From Ambrosia x helenae (taxonomy: Eukaryota > Streptophyta > Magnoliopsida > Asterales > Asteraceae): a stretch of DNA of 64,000 bases. The notes under the pieces were generated by a model. It ran no database searches and was not told where the DNA came from. It worked only from the letters and a program-made list of their open reading frames with translations. The translations under genes were made by a program, and so were the position numbers. The DNA lies in NCBI GenBank assembly GCA_030844895.1, contig CM061224.1, positions 72,176,567 to 72,240,566 of the forward strand, read 5' to 3'. Of this stretch, positions 32,771-44,573 are shown in pieces; the first letter of the stretch is position 1, and each line of letters begins with the position of its first letter.

Positions 32771-34004
32771 GGATGATAATATAGAAAACCACTTCACATT
32801 GAGAAAACCCAAGAAACTCTCTCCTAACCATTGATCAAGTGTGATCAATGGTCTAAATACATCCTACGTTAGTATATTAAAAAGTATTATGAAAAAGTAT
32901 GAAAGAGAGTGATTAAGGGGTATAAGAGTAAAAGACCACATGCATTGGGCTTTGTAATTACAACCTGCATGTCCTTTACTCTGTAACAGTTACTTCATCC
33001 CTCTAATTTCAAACCTTTCTCTTTCTTCTCTCATCAAAACCATTCTCTCTCACAAATGATCATCATCTCCCTCCCAAAACACATCTTTTGTTTCTTTATA
33101 CGAAATTTAAAAATCCGTCTAATACACATAACCGAGCCACCATCTACACCCAACTTATTATCATTAATCAGTGACGCTATTGTGAAAAATAATAATGAGA
33201 TCGTTCATGTGGAATCTTTCACCACTTAGTAGGAGACGTGCGTCTGTTGAGTCTTCTAAAAGGTAGTTGCAATCGTTGTTTGTTGGTATTTGTTATGAAA
33301 TATTAGTAAAGTTTTGCAAAAGACACATAAAGGAATGGGTTTGATACCACTGTAGAGTTTATATGTTATCGGAGTGTTATACCCCTGTCCAATAAGAATG
33401 GAGGGGTTCAACTTTGTTTATAACTTAGTTGGGGTTATTATTGCTTAAGGGGGGGGGGTTAAGTAGTTTATGTATGTTTCTATTAATACATCCAAGTGGT
33501 TTTCGGTAAACAAAATATGTTCGGCACAAGAAGAAGAACAGGGGATGACGCGGTGTTGTGATCATGTGAGATGACACAACATATCAAAAGGGTATGGGGG
33601 CGGATGTGGGAACATCAGACTCGAACTTTGGGGAAGCAAAGAGTTAGTTAGGTATGTCATTCAAGGTGTCATTCAAATAACATTAAATTAGTAGTTTGAA
33701 TAAAGAAAAAAGATCATGCATTAATTTAATTTTTTGTAATTAGTAGAATATGATTCTGAAATGCCGCGGAGGCCATTGAAGCGGCTCATGAGAGGTAATG
33801 ACAAAAAGATGTTTAGCAATACAGTTATAATTGTTGTCAATGTTAATATGTAGTTATGGACTGAATGTGGATGTTATTAATTTTAATGTGATAATAGGAG
33901 TTGTGGCAAGGCGGGAGGGTGAAGATCATGATGGCGGTGCATCGAGCCTGATGCACCTAAGGACAAAGGTTTTGCTTCTTGAAACTAGTTATACAAAACA
34001 GTAG
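32768..34004. other. Unassigned region, possible captured gene scraps
   Basis: The left edge resembles the starts of other TA-bounded elements, but I could not find a matching right terminal repeat. Exon-like, GC-richer patches lie at about 33540-33650, 33755-33800 and 33900-33990, next to GT/AG-like sites. A (G)9 run lies near 33451. No protein family is recognised. Confidence 0.35.
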
Positions 34005-34814
34005 TGTCACACCTCGCCAAGGCGGAAACACGGGAATGTGACTTCGAAAGGTTTTCAAGCACAAGGTTTGAGTAATACCAACATTTCAAATTTGTCTTAC
34101 ATAACAATAATAAAATGTAAATTGTCTAAAAATACGGGATCAAATGTCAAAAATCACACATTAAAATGTTTTTGAAACTTGATTTATGATGAAGGAACCA
34201 CGAAGTGTGAACTCAAACTCCTCTCCCAACTCCCCAAGCTCCATTGTCAATTACCTGAAAAACTTGCATAAAAGATTTGTCAACATAATGTTAGTGAGTT
34301 CCCGGTTTTTAATGTACTATGTAATGAGTTTGTGAAATTCTTGTATGACCAATCAAAGCTAGCTAAACTAATGATTACTGTGCCAACCATGAGTCCCATA
34401 ACCAAACCTCTTGACTATTGTGCCTCGCGCATTGTACAATAAAGACAACATATTTATAGTAGAATACTAAAACTCTTTCGTATGTAACTGGTTAGAGCGA
34501 CTAACCAAGAATGGGGGTGTCAACCCAATAGATCTATTTAAGTGTTCCATGGCTACTGTTAGCTAATGGTTACAGTGTAAATGTAAGTACGAGGACTGTT
34601 GAGCTCATGAACCGAATATCTCATGTTTCACAAGGTAGTCATGATAGAAATTCACCCAAATGTAATGTAACTAGAAATGTAGCATGTTTATTCCCCCACA
34701 AATCTAAAAACAGTAAAACGGGGCCGTGAAACTCACCTGATACTGGATGTGTGGCCTAGTAAAGCAGAAAGGTGCGGTAATTACTGTCCTGGCAATAATT
34801 ACCCTATGAGTATC
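34005..34814 (-). mobile_element. Family-C LTR fragment 1 (reverse)
   Basis: Begins TGTCACACCTCGCCAAGGCG, the inverse of a Gypsy-type LTR 3' end (GGCGAGGTGTGACA). It is cut at 34814 by fragment 2. Bases 34484-34795 have an inverted homologue at 39640-39960. Confidence 0.75.
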
Positions 34815-35974
34815 TGTCACACCCCGCCAAGGCGGAATCACGAGATGTAACTCGAAAGATTTCAAGGACATGATTCAAGCAAACAACTAAATAAAACATA
34901 AGCTTTGATTTCAGCTCGTCAAAAGTTACAATTCAAGAAATTCATTGTTTTTCAAATCCAAGGATTTTACATCTAAACTTCGTAATACTTGCCAGTTCAA
35001 ATGAAAATCCCTGCAAAAATAGTGTCGTGTAATGCATGCTTGAATCCTAAGTTCCATTCATGAAAATCTATTACCCGAAAAAAACATGAATAAAAGATTT
35101 TATCAACATAAAGTTGGTGAGTTCACAGGTTTTGTGACTCATCGTTCATGTATGTTTGTTCGGGAAAAATACATTGAATTGTTTATGAAAACTTTTAACT
35201 TATTTGTGAAAACCATGATATGTCCTATGGGAATCCTTGTGGGGTATTCCTTAGACAGTGTCTTTTATACTTGGAAATCGTTCACTTAAAATCCTTGTAA
35301 GGTATCCTTTAGGATGATTTAGAAAACTTGTAAACCTTCCTTTTGGAATATTATTGTAAAACTTATAAATATATTCCCTTGGAAAATAGCTTGAAAACTA
35401 TTTGAGAAGTACTATATTACTTCTTAATGTTCGAGAAAATGTACACAATCCTATGAATTCGTGAATGATCAGGTTTCTGGTTACTTGTAAACCAGAATGA
35501 ATCAGTGCCTAGCTAGGGCAATGATGTATGTGTCAACATGAGCCTCTAACCAAACCTAAATGTGTTGTGCCTCGCTTATTGTACACTAAAGACAATGTAC
35601 AAATGTTCAGGAATAACATGCACTCTCTGGATACATGCAATCAAGTTAACGCGACTAACCAAGAGTGGGGGTGTTAGCCCAATAGTACTATAGAAGTGTT
35701 CCTTGGCTAAGTCCATAGCTAATGGTAATAGTAATGAAATGACACGAGGACTTCCTTGCGCAAATTATACTGTACCAGGACTCCCAGTCCTATGCTCGTC
35801 TCATGGGCACATAATGATCAAATAGATTTCATACTAAGCTTGTAATTGTGAACTTGTAATGTAAACATGTAAATGAAAACTGGTAACTGTAAACTTGTAA
35901 ATGAAAACGGATAGCTGTAAACTTGTATATGAAAACTAATAACCGTAAACTTTTAAATGAAAACTGATAACTGT
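34815..35974 (-). mobile_element. Family-C LTR fragment 2 (reverse), interrupted by Copia E
   Basis: Begins TGTCACACCCCGCCAAGGCG (inverse LTR end) and runs to the 5' LTR of Copia E at 35975. The rest of the same LTR appears in opposite orientation at 50005-51039, on the outer side of the other E LTR. Confidence 0.75.
35835..35974. repeat. Tandem repeat of about 30 bp in family-C LTR
   Basis: Four to five units of GTAAACTTGTAAATGAAAAC plus about 10 bp. Inverse units at 50985-51039 continue the array across the E insertion. Confidence 0.8.
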
Positions 35975-36492
35975 TGTAGATACACGAAAGTGCGACTAGT
36001 GCTATTGAATTGTGTATTCTAAAATGTATTGCTGCTATCGGTTGGTCGAAGGTGGATATCAGACGGTCGAACGTAGAAGTGATTGGTTGAAGGAGGCTCT
36101 GGGAGGTCGAATGAAGATCTGTGTGTATATATGTCTTGGTTCGCCCATTATGAATGGTCGAACCTGCACATTCGACCAAGCTAATTGGGCAAATGTGCAG
36201 GTCTATATAAGGCTGAATCAATTTTTGAATGTAAACTTTTGGTCATTTTGTTTCCCTCTCAGAGTGTGTCTCTCCCTTGGATTTTTGTCAACTCTGTAAT
36301 TGATTTATAACATTGTAAACAAGCTTTCAAAGTGATTAATGATTATGTTAATGAATGAAATGAATGTGTTTATGATGATTTGTGTGTTTTGCTAGTTTTA
36401 TTATCATTTTGTGATCGATTCAGGGATTCCGCACCTGAATTGAACTTGTTTGATCATATTCTTTGTTGAATAGCCGATCCTTTACGCATACA
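35975..36492 (+). repeat. Copia E LTR, plus-oriented copy (5' LTR)
   Basis: 518 bp, TGTAGATACACG to TTTACGCATACA. U3 has several TTCGACC/GGTCGAA-type motifs upstream of the TATA box at 36204. Followed by a PBS. Roughly 98% identical to the reverse copy at 51040-51557. The 5' flank is ACTGT (35970-35974). Confidence 0.93.
36204..36210 (+). promoter_or_regulatory. Copia E LTR TATA box
   Basis: TATATAA in GTCTATATAAGGCTG, just downstream of a CATTCGACC / GGGCAAATG motif pair. Confidence 0.75.
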
Positions 36493-36495
36493 AAG

Positions 36496-36698
36496 TGGTA
36501 TCAGAGAACAAAAGGATCAAACAACACGAATTGATAATATTACAGCTGATTTGGACCCAATTTTGATCAAAACTTTCTGTTTTTTCATTGAACATTTGAA
36601 TTTGGTGATAATTGATTGATTTGAACTTGTTTTCATGGATAAAATTTATAATTCTCTTTGCTAAACTTGTTCCAAATCCAATCCGAAGCAAAACCTAC
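36496..36698 (+). other. Copia E primer binding site and 5' leader remnant
   Basis: TGGTATCAGAG (36496-36506) is the initiator tRNA-Met PBS. The following roughly 190 bp match the leader of Copia D (48066 downward). Homology stops near 36698, where PEX11-like sequence begins in the other orientation. Confidence 0.8.
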
Positions 36699-36737
36699 AA
36701 TTTTAAAAGAGAAAACTTACTATTTGTAAAAAGATAA

Positions 36738-37081
36738 ACCTCCTTAAGGTAAACAACTGGAGGGGGAGTACCTTGAGCAGTTAAACTGATAAGGGCATGC
36801 AAATCATTGACAAAGTAACAAACTACAAATACGATTTATAAACAAAAATGATTTTATTATTTATAATTTTCTATCTTGGATCAAATGTGAGAATTTTAGT
36901 TGTTCATCCATAAAATACCTTAAAAAGACGGAACTTGTCAACATTTTGGCAGTGTCCACCACACCATTACTCATGAATTAGACCCATATTGTATTGCTCT
37001 GCATATCTTGGTAGCTTCAGCATTGTTCAAATACATAACAGCTAGAGCAAGTTTTTTTTTCCGTCTAGTGTCCTCTTCCAT
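36738..37081 (-). pseudogene. PEX11-like (peroxisomal membrane protein 11) gene fragment
   Basis: Exon 1 (37081-36919) begins MEEDTRRKKKLALAVMYLNN and continues EATKICRAIQYGSN, matching the N-terminal amphipathic region of plant PEX11 proteins, which elongate peroxisomes before fission. A frameshift then leads to SNGVVDTAKMLTSS in another frame. After an intron (about 36918-36823), exon 2 reads FVNDLHALISLTAQGTPPPV, a PEX11 signature. The frame is not continuous and the membrane-spanning C-terminal half is absent. Upstream (37082-37660, minus strand) a CTCTAT-rich, UTR-like stretch suggests a genomic copy with its 5' region. It abuts the proposed rearrangement point near 36.7 kb. Confidence 0.75.
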
Positions 37082-37848
37082 TGTTCTTAAAAGAAAATAA
37101 TAGTTGAAACAATCAATCAACCAACATATGTTGTCCCGTTAAACTCACTGAACTTGAACAAACCTCAACATATATGTTATCTAATTTAATTTCCTGAAAA
37201 CCCATCAAAATTTATTCAACAAGCATACAATATCTTAAAGCTAATTGAAGTTTTGAAGTTAAGTAACATATTTGGCTATTGCCTTCATACAATAATCAGA
37301 TCTGCATCAGTGGGTTTGATAAAAATTGAAAATTTTGGGGGATTTAAGTTTCATACCTTACAAGACAAAAATTTGTAGACAGACAACAAAATCCCTTTTA
37401 CCACTTACTCATCCTTTAGGGTTTTGTAGAGAAAGAAAACAAAGAGAGATAATGGAATTTATAATCCGATGTAGATCTGAAGCATACGTTTTGAGCTTTA
37501 ACCAACATTCTAAAACAGATCTAAGAGAGAAAGAGATAGAGAGATAGAGATAGAGAAATAGAATGGTAAACAGACGCGTGTAGTAAGGTGGAAGAGAAGT
37601 TAGCTGGAGCAAAAAGCCATAGCCTCTTTTAGGGATAAATTTTGAGAGCATAATTCATGGTGAGGTTTTTTTAGAGATAAGGTGGTAATTCAAATTTCAA
37701 AAATTTTGAACTAATCTCAATTTCGGACATCTCTAAATGTTTTAAAAGAGTTATACGTTATGGGTTTTAACACATGCATTAAGAGTTGATTTTAAGAGAT
37801 TTGTGTAAATGACTATTTTGCCCATCCTATAAGCTTTTTAATATAGTG

Positions 37849-37868
37849 TGTATATATATATATATATA
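37849..37868. repeat. Short (TA)n tract
   Basis: A TA tract of about 20 bp between the PEX11-like region and family-C LTR sequence. Confidence 0.85.
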
Positions 37869-39966
37869 CTAGATAAAACAAAGATTACAACTCACTTACA
37901 CCCTTATGGATACATGACAACCTCTTACTGATCACACACAAGTCAACTATTTCCCTCTTGGTGTTTCTTCCACAACATTTGGCCCTAACAAGAAGAAAAC
38001 AATGGTGATTGTTTTGTCTTTCTATTACACAAACATGGCATCTATATTCTTAACATAACACACATTTCAAAGGTTAACCCTTACCCTATTTAGACTAACT
38101 AACTAACCAACAAAACCAACAAAAACAACTCCCTTTTTCCCTATGGTTGGTGGCCGAAAGCAACACAACACAAGGACACCATGACAAAATTTCTTATACC
38201 CATTTAGAACCTATTTTGATGACACCGCAAACACCCATGGAATGATCTTTACTCAAAGCAATGGATTTTCTTGTTCTTATAATCGGTCGAAACCAAACAA
38301 AGCACACAATCATGTGTCACTTTCACAATGTGTGTCCAATTCTTGCACAAAAACTAGGAATGTCAACTATTCCCAACATTTTCCTAGAAGATTAGAACTC
38401 CCTTGTTTACCATTACAACTAATCGGCTAGAAAGAAACAAGATGGAACCATTATTTTGTTCATACATACACCAAATTGGTTAATAACATTCTTCAATAAC
38501 CATTTCCCAAGAGCTTAGACTTACTTGATCTGAAACTACAATCACATGCAACCTCTCTCTAGTATCAAACTGATCGGCTATATAAGAAGGCCAACATCAC
38601 AATTCATTTCTCACACCAAAGCTCACAAACTCTCTTTTCCTTTCCCTTTGTAATTGGCCCTCACCAAAACAAACCCCTACCTTCCTTGTTCTTTCAACCA
38701 AGCACACCCACAACACTATCATTGAGCTACATTGGGGTATTCAAGATCATTGAGGACCAACAAGGCTTCATCGAGTTAATACTAGACCAAGACTCTAGGT
38801 ATGATAAATAAACTTCTTAACTCCCTTCTTATTAATTGGCCCATGACAAGAAAACCCAACCCTGAACCTTTGATCTTGTATAATCGGCCTAAATAACTCA
38901 AATATGGTGTTGAAATGTCACAAACTTACAATATGTTGATTATTGTTCATAAAACTTATCATAGGTTAATATATATACACGCACACACACATATATGAAT
39001 CGACCCTGTACATGTTAAATCCACTAGGCCGAATGATATGTGTGTGTATGGACATGATAATTGGCAAGAAAATCTGATTTTGAAACTAAACATAATGATC
39101 AAAGACGCTTAGATATAACTTCGTTTTTAAAACATAAATGTACACGATTATTGATGGTATTATAAACCTACATTTCCGTAAGTCCATGTAGAACCTCACA
39201 CTAGTCCATGGGAATCGAACACATCTCATAAGAACCGGATTTTGAACCATATGTTATGCCAAAGTTTCGGCTATGTTACAATAACATATGTTAAAATGGT
39301 TACAACATGTGTTAAACACACCTTTAACATAATAGTATTATGAAACATGTTAAGACTCTTGTAATTCCAAGAAACCACCACACATGTTAGATTGGGAAAT
39401 ATTCTATAACCATGATGGCGTGTGGGGCCCGTTTTTTTAACAATAGATACATCTTTACAACAAAACTCTCGGGATTCATGAAACCATAAACTTTACAAAA
39501 GTACATATAAAATACGTAGTAATTTTCATGTGCATGAACAATGGCCCACATGTGCATGATACGAGGGTCCACGAATCGGGTGAACAACTTGTGGTAAACG
39601 ACAAGAACGTACACCTTACAATGTCCTTGATAATCATAGGGTACGTATTCTCAGGACAATAGTTACCACACCTTTCTGCTTTGCTAGGCCACACATCCGG
39701 TATCAGGTGAGTTTCACGGCCCCATTTTATTGTTTTTACATGTTTTGGGGAATAAGCATACTAAATTTCTAGTTACATTACATTTGGGTGAATTTCTATC
39801 ATGACTACCATGTGAAACATGAGGTATTCGGTTCATGAGATCAACAGTCCTCGTACTTACATTTACACTATAACCATTAGCTAACAGTAGCCACGGAACA
39901 CTTAAATAGATCTATTGGGTTGACACCCCCACTCTTGGTTAGTCGTTCTAACCGATTACATATGAA
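37869..39966 (+). mobile_element. Family-C LTR fragment 3 (forward)
   Basis: Noncoding. Contains a TATA box (TATATAA at 38579-38585, followed by 'ggccaacatcacaattcatttctcacacc'-like leader sequence) and a 3' part homologous to 50700-50940 and, in inverse, to 34484-34795. The LTR 3' end is missing. Short ORFs within it have no recognisable product. Confidence 0.65.
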
Positions 39967-40302
39967 GTCGGCTCACAAAGTGCCAAGCGAGCATGCATTC
40001 AAAAGTCAAGTAGTTATACCATTATAGCAAGCTACTTTTCATCACCAACATCCCAAGCTTGTTCGAATTCTAAATTCATCCATTCCTTCGTTCAAGAAAT
40101 CGGCCCACATGTTTCAAGAACAAGCATGCTCCCATGGTCAACCTATTACATGTAAATGGTAACTACTTTTTACACCACCTAGCCCCATACATCTTGACTT
40201 TCCACATAAAATCACCACCTCATACACCTCTCTATCTCTCCCTCGGTTATAAATAGGGCTGAATGGCCATTGTTTCCTCACAACACTTATTCAAAACTCA
40301 CT
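39967..40302 (+). mobile_element. Family-C LTR U3 fragment with TATA box, left of G insertion
   Basis: TATAAATA at 40248-40255 (CCTCGGTTATAAATAGGGCTG) precedes the transcript-start-like sequence. Element G inserts at 40303 with TCACT on both sides, and the LTR continues at 50005. Confidence 0.65.
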
Positions 40303-41581
40303 TGTAACACCCCAACCGATGGCGGAAACATCGGGATGTCACGTATTGATGATTGTTCAGTAGCTCATGGTGAATAATAAATTTCATTAAATGATTTAAA
40401 TAAATTACATACAATTGTTCTACAAGAATTCATACATCAAAATGAATAATACTATGCACACATCTTCAAGCATTAATTCAAATCTTCAAGCAAGTAGAAC
40501 CTGAAACATGTTAAGTTTGAAAATATTTTGGGTCAACAAAAGTTGGTGAGAATACATAGGTTTTTGAATATAATTGATAACAATAGTTTGTACAACAATC
40601 ACAGTTGTATGATGATAGAGTATGATTCCGACATGTAACAATGCGTCTTTGTACAATCAAACCTTGTGTCGACTGATGACTAACTCGCAAGTTAGTTAAA
40701 TGTTGTTACTGTTATCGATCATCCCTGAATTTATGCGGGGGGATGGGTTTGTCAGACCTATAGCGCTATAATCTAAACAGGCGGCTTGATCATTGTTAAT
40801 GATTGTACTGTGTCTTTTTGTTACAGTCAAATGATAGAATGATGTTGTAATTGAATCACAAGTAAATATGAGTAAATGATAGTATAAAATGTTTAAACAT
40901 GTTTCACCCCGAAAATAGTGAAAATAGAGTAAAGGGGCTATGTAAACTCACATTGGCTAAGGTGAATTATCCTCTAAGTGTGTGAATGTATGCGAGGCGA
41001 ATCCCAAAGACTCAACAACGTAGCTAGTCAAAATTGAAGAAAACGAAAAGGAAAGAATATCAAGCTTCCAATTCGCCAATTACAAGAGCTTATAATCAAA
41101 GCTTCAATTGTAGAAGTAATAGACTATAGAAGAAAGGTATGAGGGAAAGTTTAATCGGATTGAAAAAATCGATTTAGAGGTGCAAAGTATAATGGGTCAT
41201 AGGTGGGTTTTTATACTAGTTTTGGAGTCAATTAGCCATTAAAATTGGTCAACACCATAAAGTAAGGTTTTATGATGAATCGACTATTTGACTAAGACTT
41301 TGACTGTTTGACTAAGACTTTGACTAGGACTTTGACTATTTGACTCAAGGCTTTATTTAAAAAAAAAAAATCTTGTATGTGAAAAAAAAAAAGAATTTAG
41401 AATCATATTATTATTATTATTATTTATATACATTTATGTATGTATATAAGTTGTGAGTTAAGATAAATAAAGACTTAGGCACATTTGTATAATATTAATG
41501 ATAAAGGTGTAATAAAAAATATATATATATATAAGGGCTTTTTATGTATTAAAATTTTGGGGAAAATTTTGCGATGTTACA
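40303..41581 (-). repeat. Element G 3' LTR
   Basis: In plus reading starts TGTAACACCCCAACCGATGG and ends TTGCGATGTTACA. Contains a (TTA)n patch near 41410 and repeated GACTTTGACTATTTGACTAA units at about 41279-41350. Confidence 0.93.
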
Positions 41582-41616
41582 GTCTCCCCTGCTTTTGGAA
41601 ACTTCGTCCCGAAGTT
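41582..41616 (-). promoter_or_regulatory. Polypurine tract and hairpin, element G
   Basis: On the minus strand AACTTCG-GGA-CGAAGTT (41616-41600) precedes AAAAGCAGGGGAGAC at the LTR edge, as in A and B. Confidence 0.8.
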
Positions 41617-42108
41617 TATTGAAAACACAGGGTTGAAGGTGATTGGGTAGAAATTAGGACAAGGGTGGTTTGGGAAGTTTCGAGTTAAGGCATGACATGA
41701 ATTTATAGGTAATAGAATAATTTGTTTCGAATAATTTGGATAAGAGGTTTGAGATGTGAGTTTTAAGGATTGGATTAGGTTCGTCTGAAGTAGCAGGAAG
41801 CATAAGAATCTAGCAAAATACTAAACTTATGTTTTAGGAATCTTATAAGAAATGCATGAATTGATTGGCTATATGAAAACCAAATGAACTACTAAAACCT
41901 TATTAGAATTTCACACTACCTTAACGTACCTGTAAATTCATGATTACGTTCCGGACCGCAATCACCAATTTACCTTACATTAGAGTTTTGTGTCCTTCTA
42001 TGACTCTAAACACACATGTAAGTAATGCAAAATAACCTTGTGCTTGAATCGTTTACAATGTATCCAAAAATGAGTCCAACTGTTGAGTAGGAAAAAGACT
42101 TCTACGAG

Positions 42109-42290
42109 TCAGTGAGTAAGAACCTCTACCATTGTTGAGCAGGTGCGATAGCCTCTACCAGTCGTTGAGCAGGTTTTAGGGCCTCTACCGACTGTTGAGT
42201 AGGCATGATGACCTATACCAATCGTTGAGTAGGTTATTTGGTACTCAACTAACTGTTGAGCAAGTACTTCATCCTCTACCAGTTGTTTGA
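42109..42290 (-). other. 30-bp decamer-coding repeats, element G
   Basis: On the minus strand, units encode STIGIGHHAY / STVGRGPKTC / STTGRGYRTC, homologous to the mini-ORFs of A and B. The open frame here lacks the GHKTL ending, which lies about 100 bp further on. Confidence 0.6.
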
Positions 42291-42559
42291 TTAAGTGTAC
42301 CAATTATTTCACACATAAATTGCAAATTGATAATATGTACATATAAACAATCAAGTATCAAGCATAGCATGCAAGTTGTAATAGTGTTGTCCTTGACAAG
42401 GTTAATGACTCTAGGTGTGTCTATAGCAAATAGTTTATATTCCATGATTTCTAGTATCAAATGTTTAAATATGGTAGATAATCGAATCCTCATGTCTAAC
42501 TAAGGATTAAGTTTGATGCAACACACAACCAAGTTTCAATAGTTTGGTTATCATGGGTA

Positions 42560-43380
42560 ACTAGTTCATGTTTGAGAAGGTGAAGGATATAAATTTAGTT
42601 CTTGAGAGGATGATGAAAAATCTTGAAGCAGAATCAAGGTTGTGAGAGATAGTGAATGTGAAGATAGTTGATAAAGAGTTTATTTTATAGTAAGGAGATT
42701 ATGTAGCAGTGTAAATTTTGGGGTTTGGATCAAAGGTTATAATCAAGTGTATAAGAAAACATGATTGTGGTATATGCCAAATATTGTAAAAATTTGAACA
42801 AGTTGAAAGTGAGTGAGTGTCGATGGAGAATTTAGAGACTAGATATTATTCCTATGGATAAAAAAAATCTTATTTTCAAAATTGGTTTTATACATAAAGC
42901 AAAAGTTGTTAAATAGTACAAGCTAAGTGGGCTTTGATTAAAATATTCCCGTTAGTTGGAGATTTCAAACATGACATTAGGTTTTGAAGATCAAGGTTCT
43001 ATTAAGTGATTTTTAATAGTTTAAAGCATTATATAGAAAATTGTTTATTAGTCAATAAATAAACAATTGAATTTAAGTTCAAGGACATCTTTTGACAAAA
43101 AAAAATATATGTACTTTGTAAAGTTATTAGGTAATGAAAATACAACAGGATTTAGAAATCTTTAGTTTGTGCTAAGGTATGAGGTTATAGTTTTTTTTTT
43201 TTAAATAAGTAACAAGTGGAGAAATGAAATAATATGATTTGGGTAGGGTGTTGAATATTTAAAAGTGGCTAAAATGGTAAGGTGAAGTGTGATTGTGAAA
43301 TCCATAGATGGTTATGAAATGAGATTGATTTAAGCTGTAAAATTTTGAGATTTCAGAGCTTAGTTTAAAGAAAGTGAGTG
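42560..43380 (-). other. Noncoding internal domain of element G
   Basis: No gene. Inverse homologue of 18770-19440 in element B, with an interrupted poly-T/poly-A run near 43195. Confidence 0.7.
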
Positions 43381-43461
43381 TAATCATTTATTCATTAATT
43401 AAAACGAATAAATGAAAACGTTGACTTATCAAAGATTCTAGATTCTAATAACATAGTGAAG

Positions 43462-43604
43462 ACGTGCTTTAGCCTATAAGTGAACACTCATCCCGAGAAT
43501 TCCCAGGTAGGCATCCAGGTCCCTCGTCTGATTGGGATATATGCGCAATGCCAGCCTAGACAGAAGACTCAGAATACAGGCGTTCACCCTTCCAGATTGC
43601 ACGT
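43462..43604 (-). ncRNA. Conserved structured leader element, copy in G
   Basis: On the minus strand the outer stem ACGTGC/GCACGT and the inner GTGAAC/GTTCAC stem are both present, as in A. Located between the PBS and the noncoding domain. Confidence 0.62.
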
Positions 43605-43733
43605 GTTCGTTATTAAAATCTAGAACTTCGACGAGATCTCAAGGTGGTTCAGGCTAAACCTGAGGATTTTGTCCTATTAGTCTAAGAGTAGATCCAGTGA
43701 TGGAGAGCAATCTTCTTGTAGGGACTAAGAGAG

Positions 43734-44245
43734 TGTATGCGCGTGAAAGGATCGATAAGCTACAAAGACAATCAAACAATTTAGTTTTGGGTGCGGAATC
43801 CCCAAAACCAGCACAAAATGATAACTAATCAGATAAACACACACAAATCATCATTTTCAAAGCTTTTCATTAATAATCAAACTTGAATACACGTAGAAAA
43901 GTGATTACAATCAAGGATTAGACGCAAAACAAGTTTATAAAAAGTTACAGAGAGAATTCAGAAAGTGGCGGGAAATAAATGACTCAAAGTTAACTACAAA
44001 AACTGAGTTTGCCTATTTATAGACTGCACATTCGCCCATTTTGTTCATGCGAATGTGCAGGTTCGCCCATTGTGAACGGTCGAACCAAACTACATAATAA
44101 ACAGTCTTCATTCGCCCAAAATTCTTCCTTCGCACCTTTGAAAACTCTCATTCGCACCAACCAAAACTTTCCTTCGCACCTTCGACAGAAAACAAAACAT
44201 ATGGTTTATCCAATCCAAAGCATTAGTCGCACATATGCACCTACA
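43734..44245 (-). repeat. Copia D 3' LTR
   Basis: TGTATGCGCG to CACCTACA in plus reading. On the minus strand a TATA box (TATAAATA, 44014-44021) lies just after GCGAATG / TTCGCCC motifs. Confidence 0.95.
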
Positions 44246-44258
44246 AACTCCCCCTCGA

Positions 44259-44573
44259 CTATTGCTTGGATTGTAATCTTCTCTGTTCATCCATGATCTT
44301 GTTCATTAATCTGATGTGTCGAATAATCTTTTGATCTCTAGTCAGTACCGGTTCCTGAACTATCTTCTTCTTTGATTTCTTCACAGGCACAACCTTCTCA
44401 ACAGTCTTTCCCAACTTCTGCTCAAAGTCACATCCAGCGTTGATGTCATACGCAAAGCATAGAAATACCACACGTTGGTATTTTCCTGCTTGTTCAGCAT
44501 CTTTTGCGTCTGAGTAGATAGGATTATAGAATAACATAATGATATCCTCATGTGAGCAGTTTATTAGCCACAT
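44259..44573 (-). pseudogene. Extra ORF of Copia D, C-terminal piece after frameshift
   Basis: Starts MWLINCSHEDIIMLFYNPIY and ends in a lysine/arginine-rich tail (IRLMNKIMDEQRRLQSKQ). It continues the 44564-46369 product in another frame. Comparison with element E shows that one base is missing near 44585. Homologous to the last part of the E extra ORF. Confidence 0.8.

Noticed and set aside
37326..37547. 73-codon plus ORF near the PEX11 fragment
   Set aside because: Antisense to a CTCTAT-rich UTR-like stretch of the minus-strand PEX11 copy; no family match.
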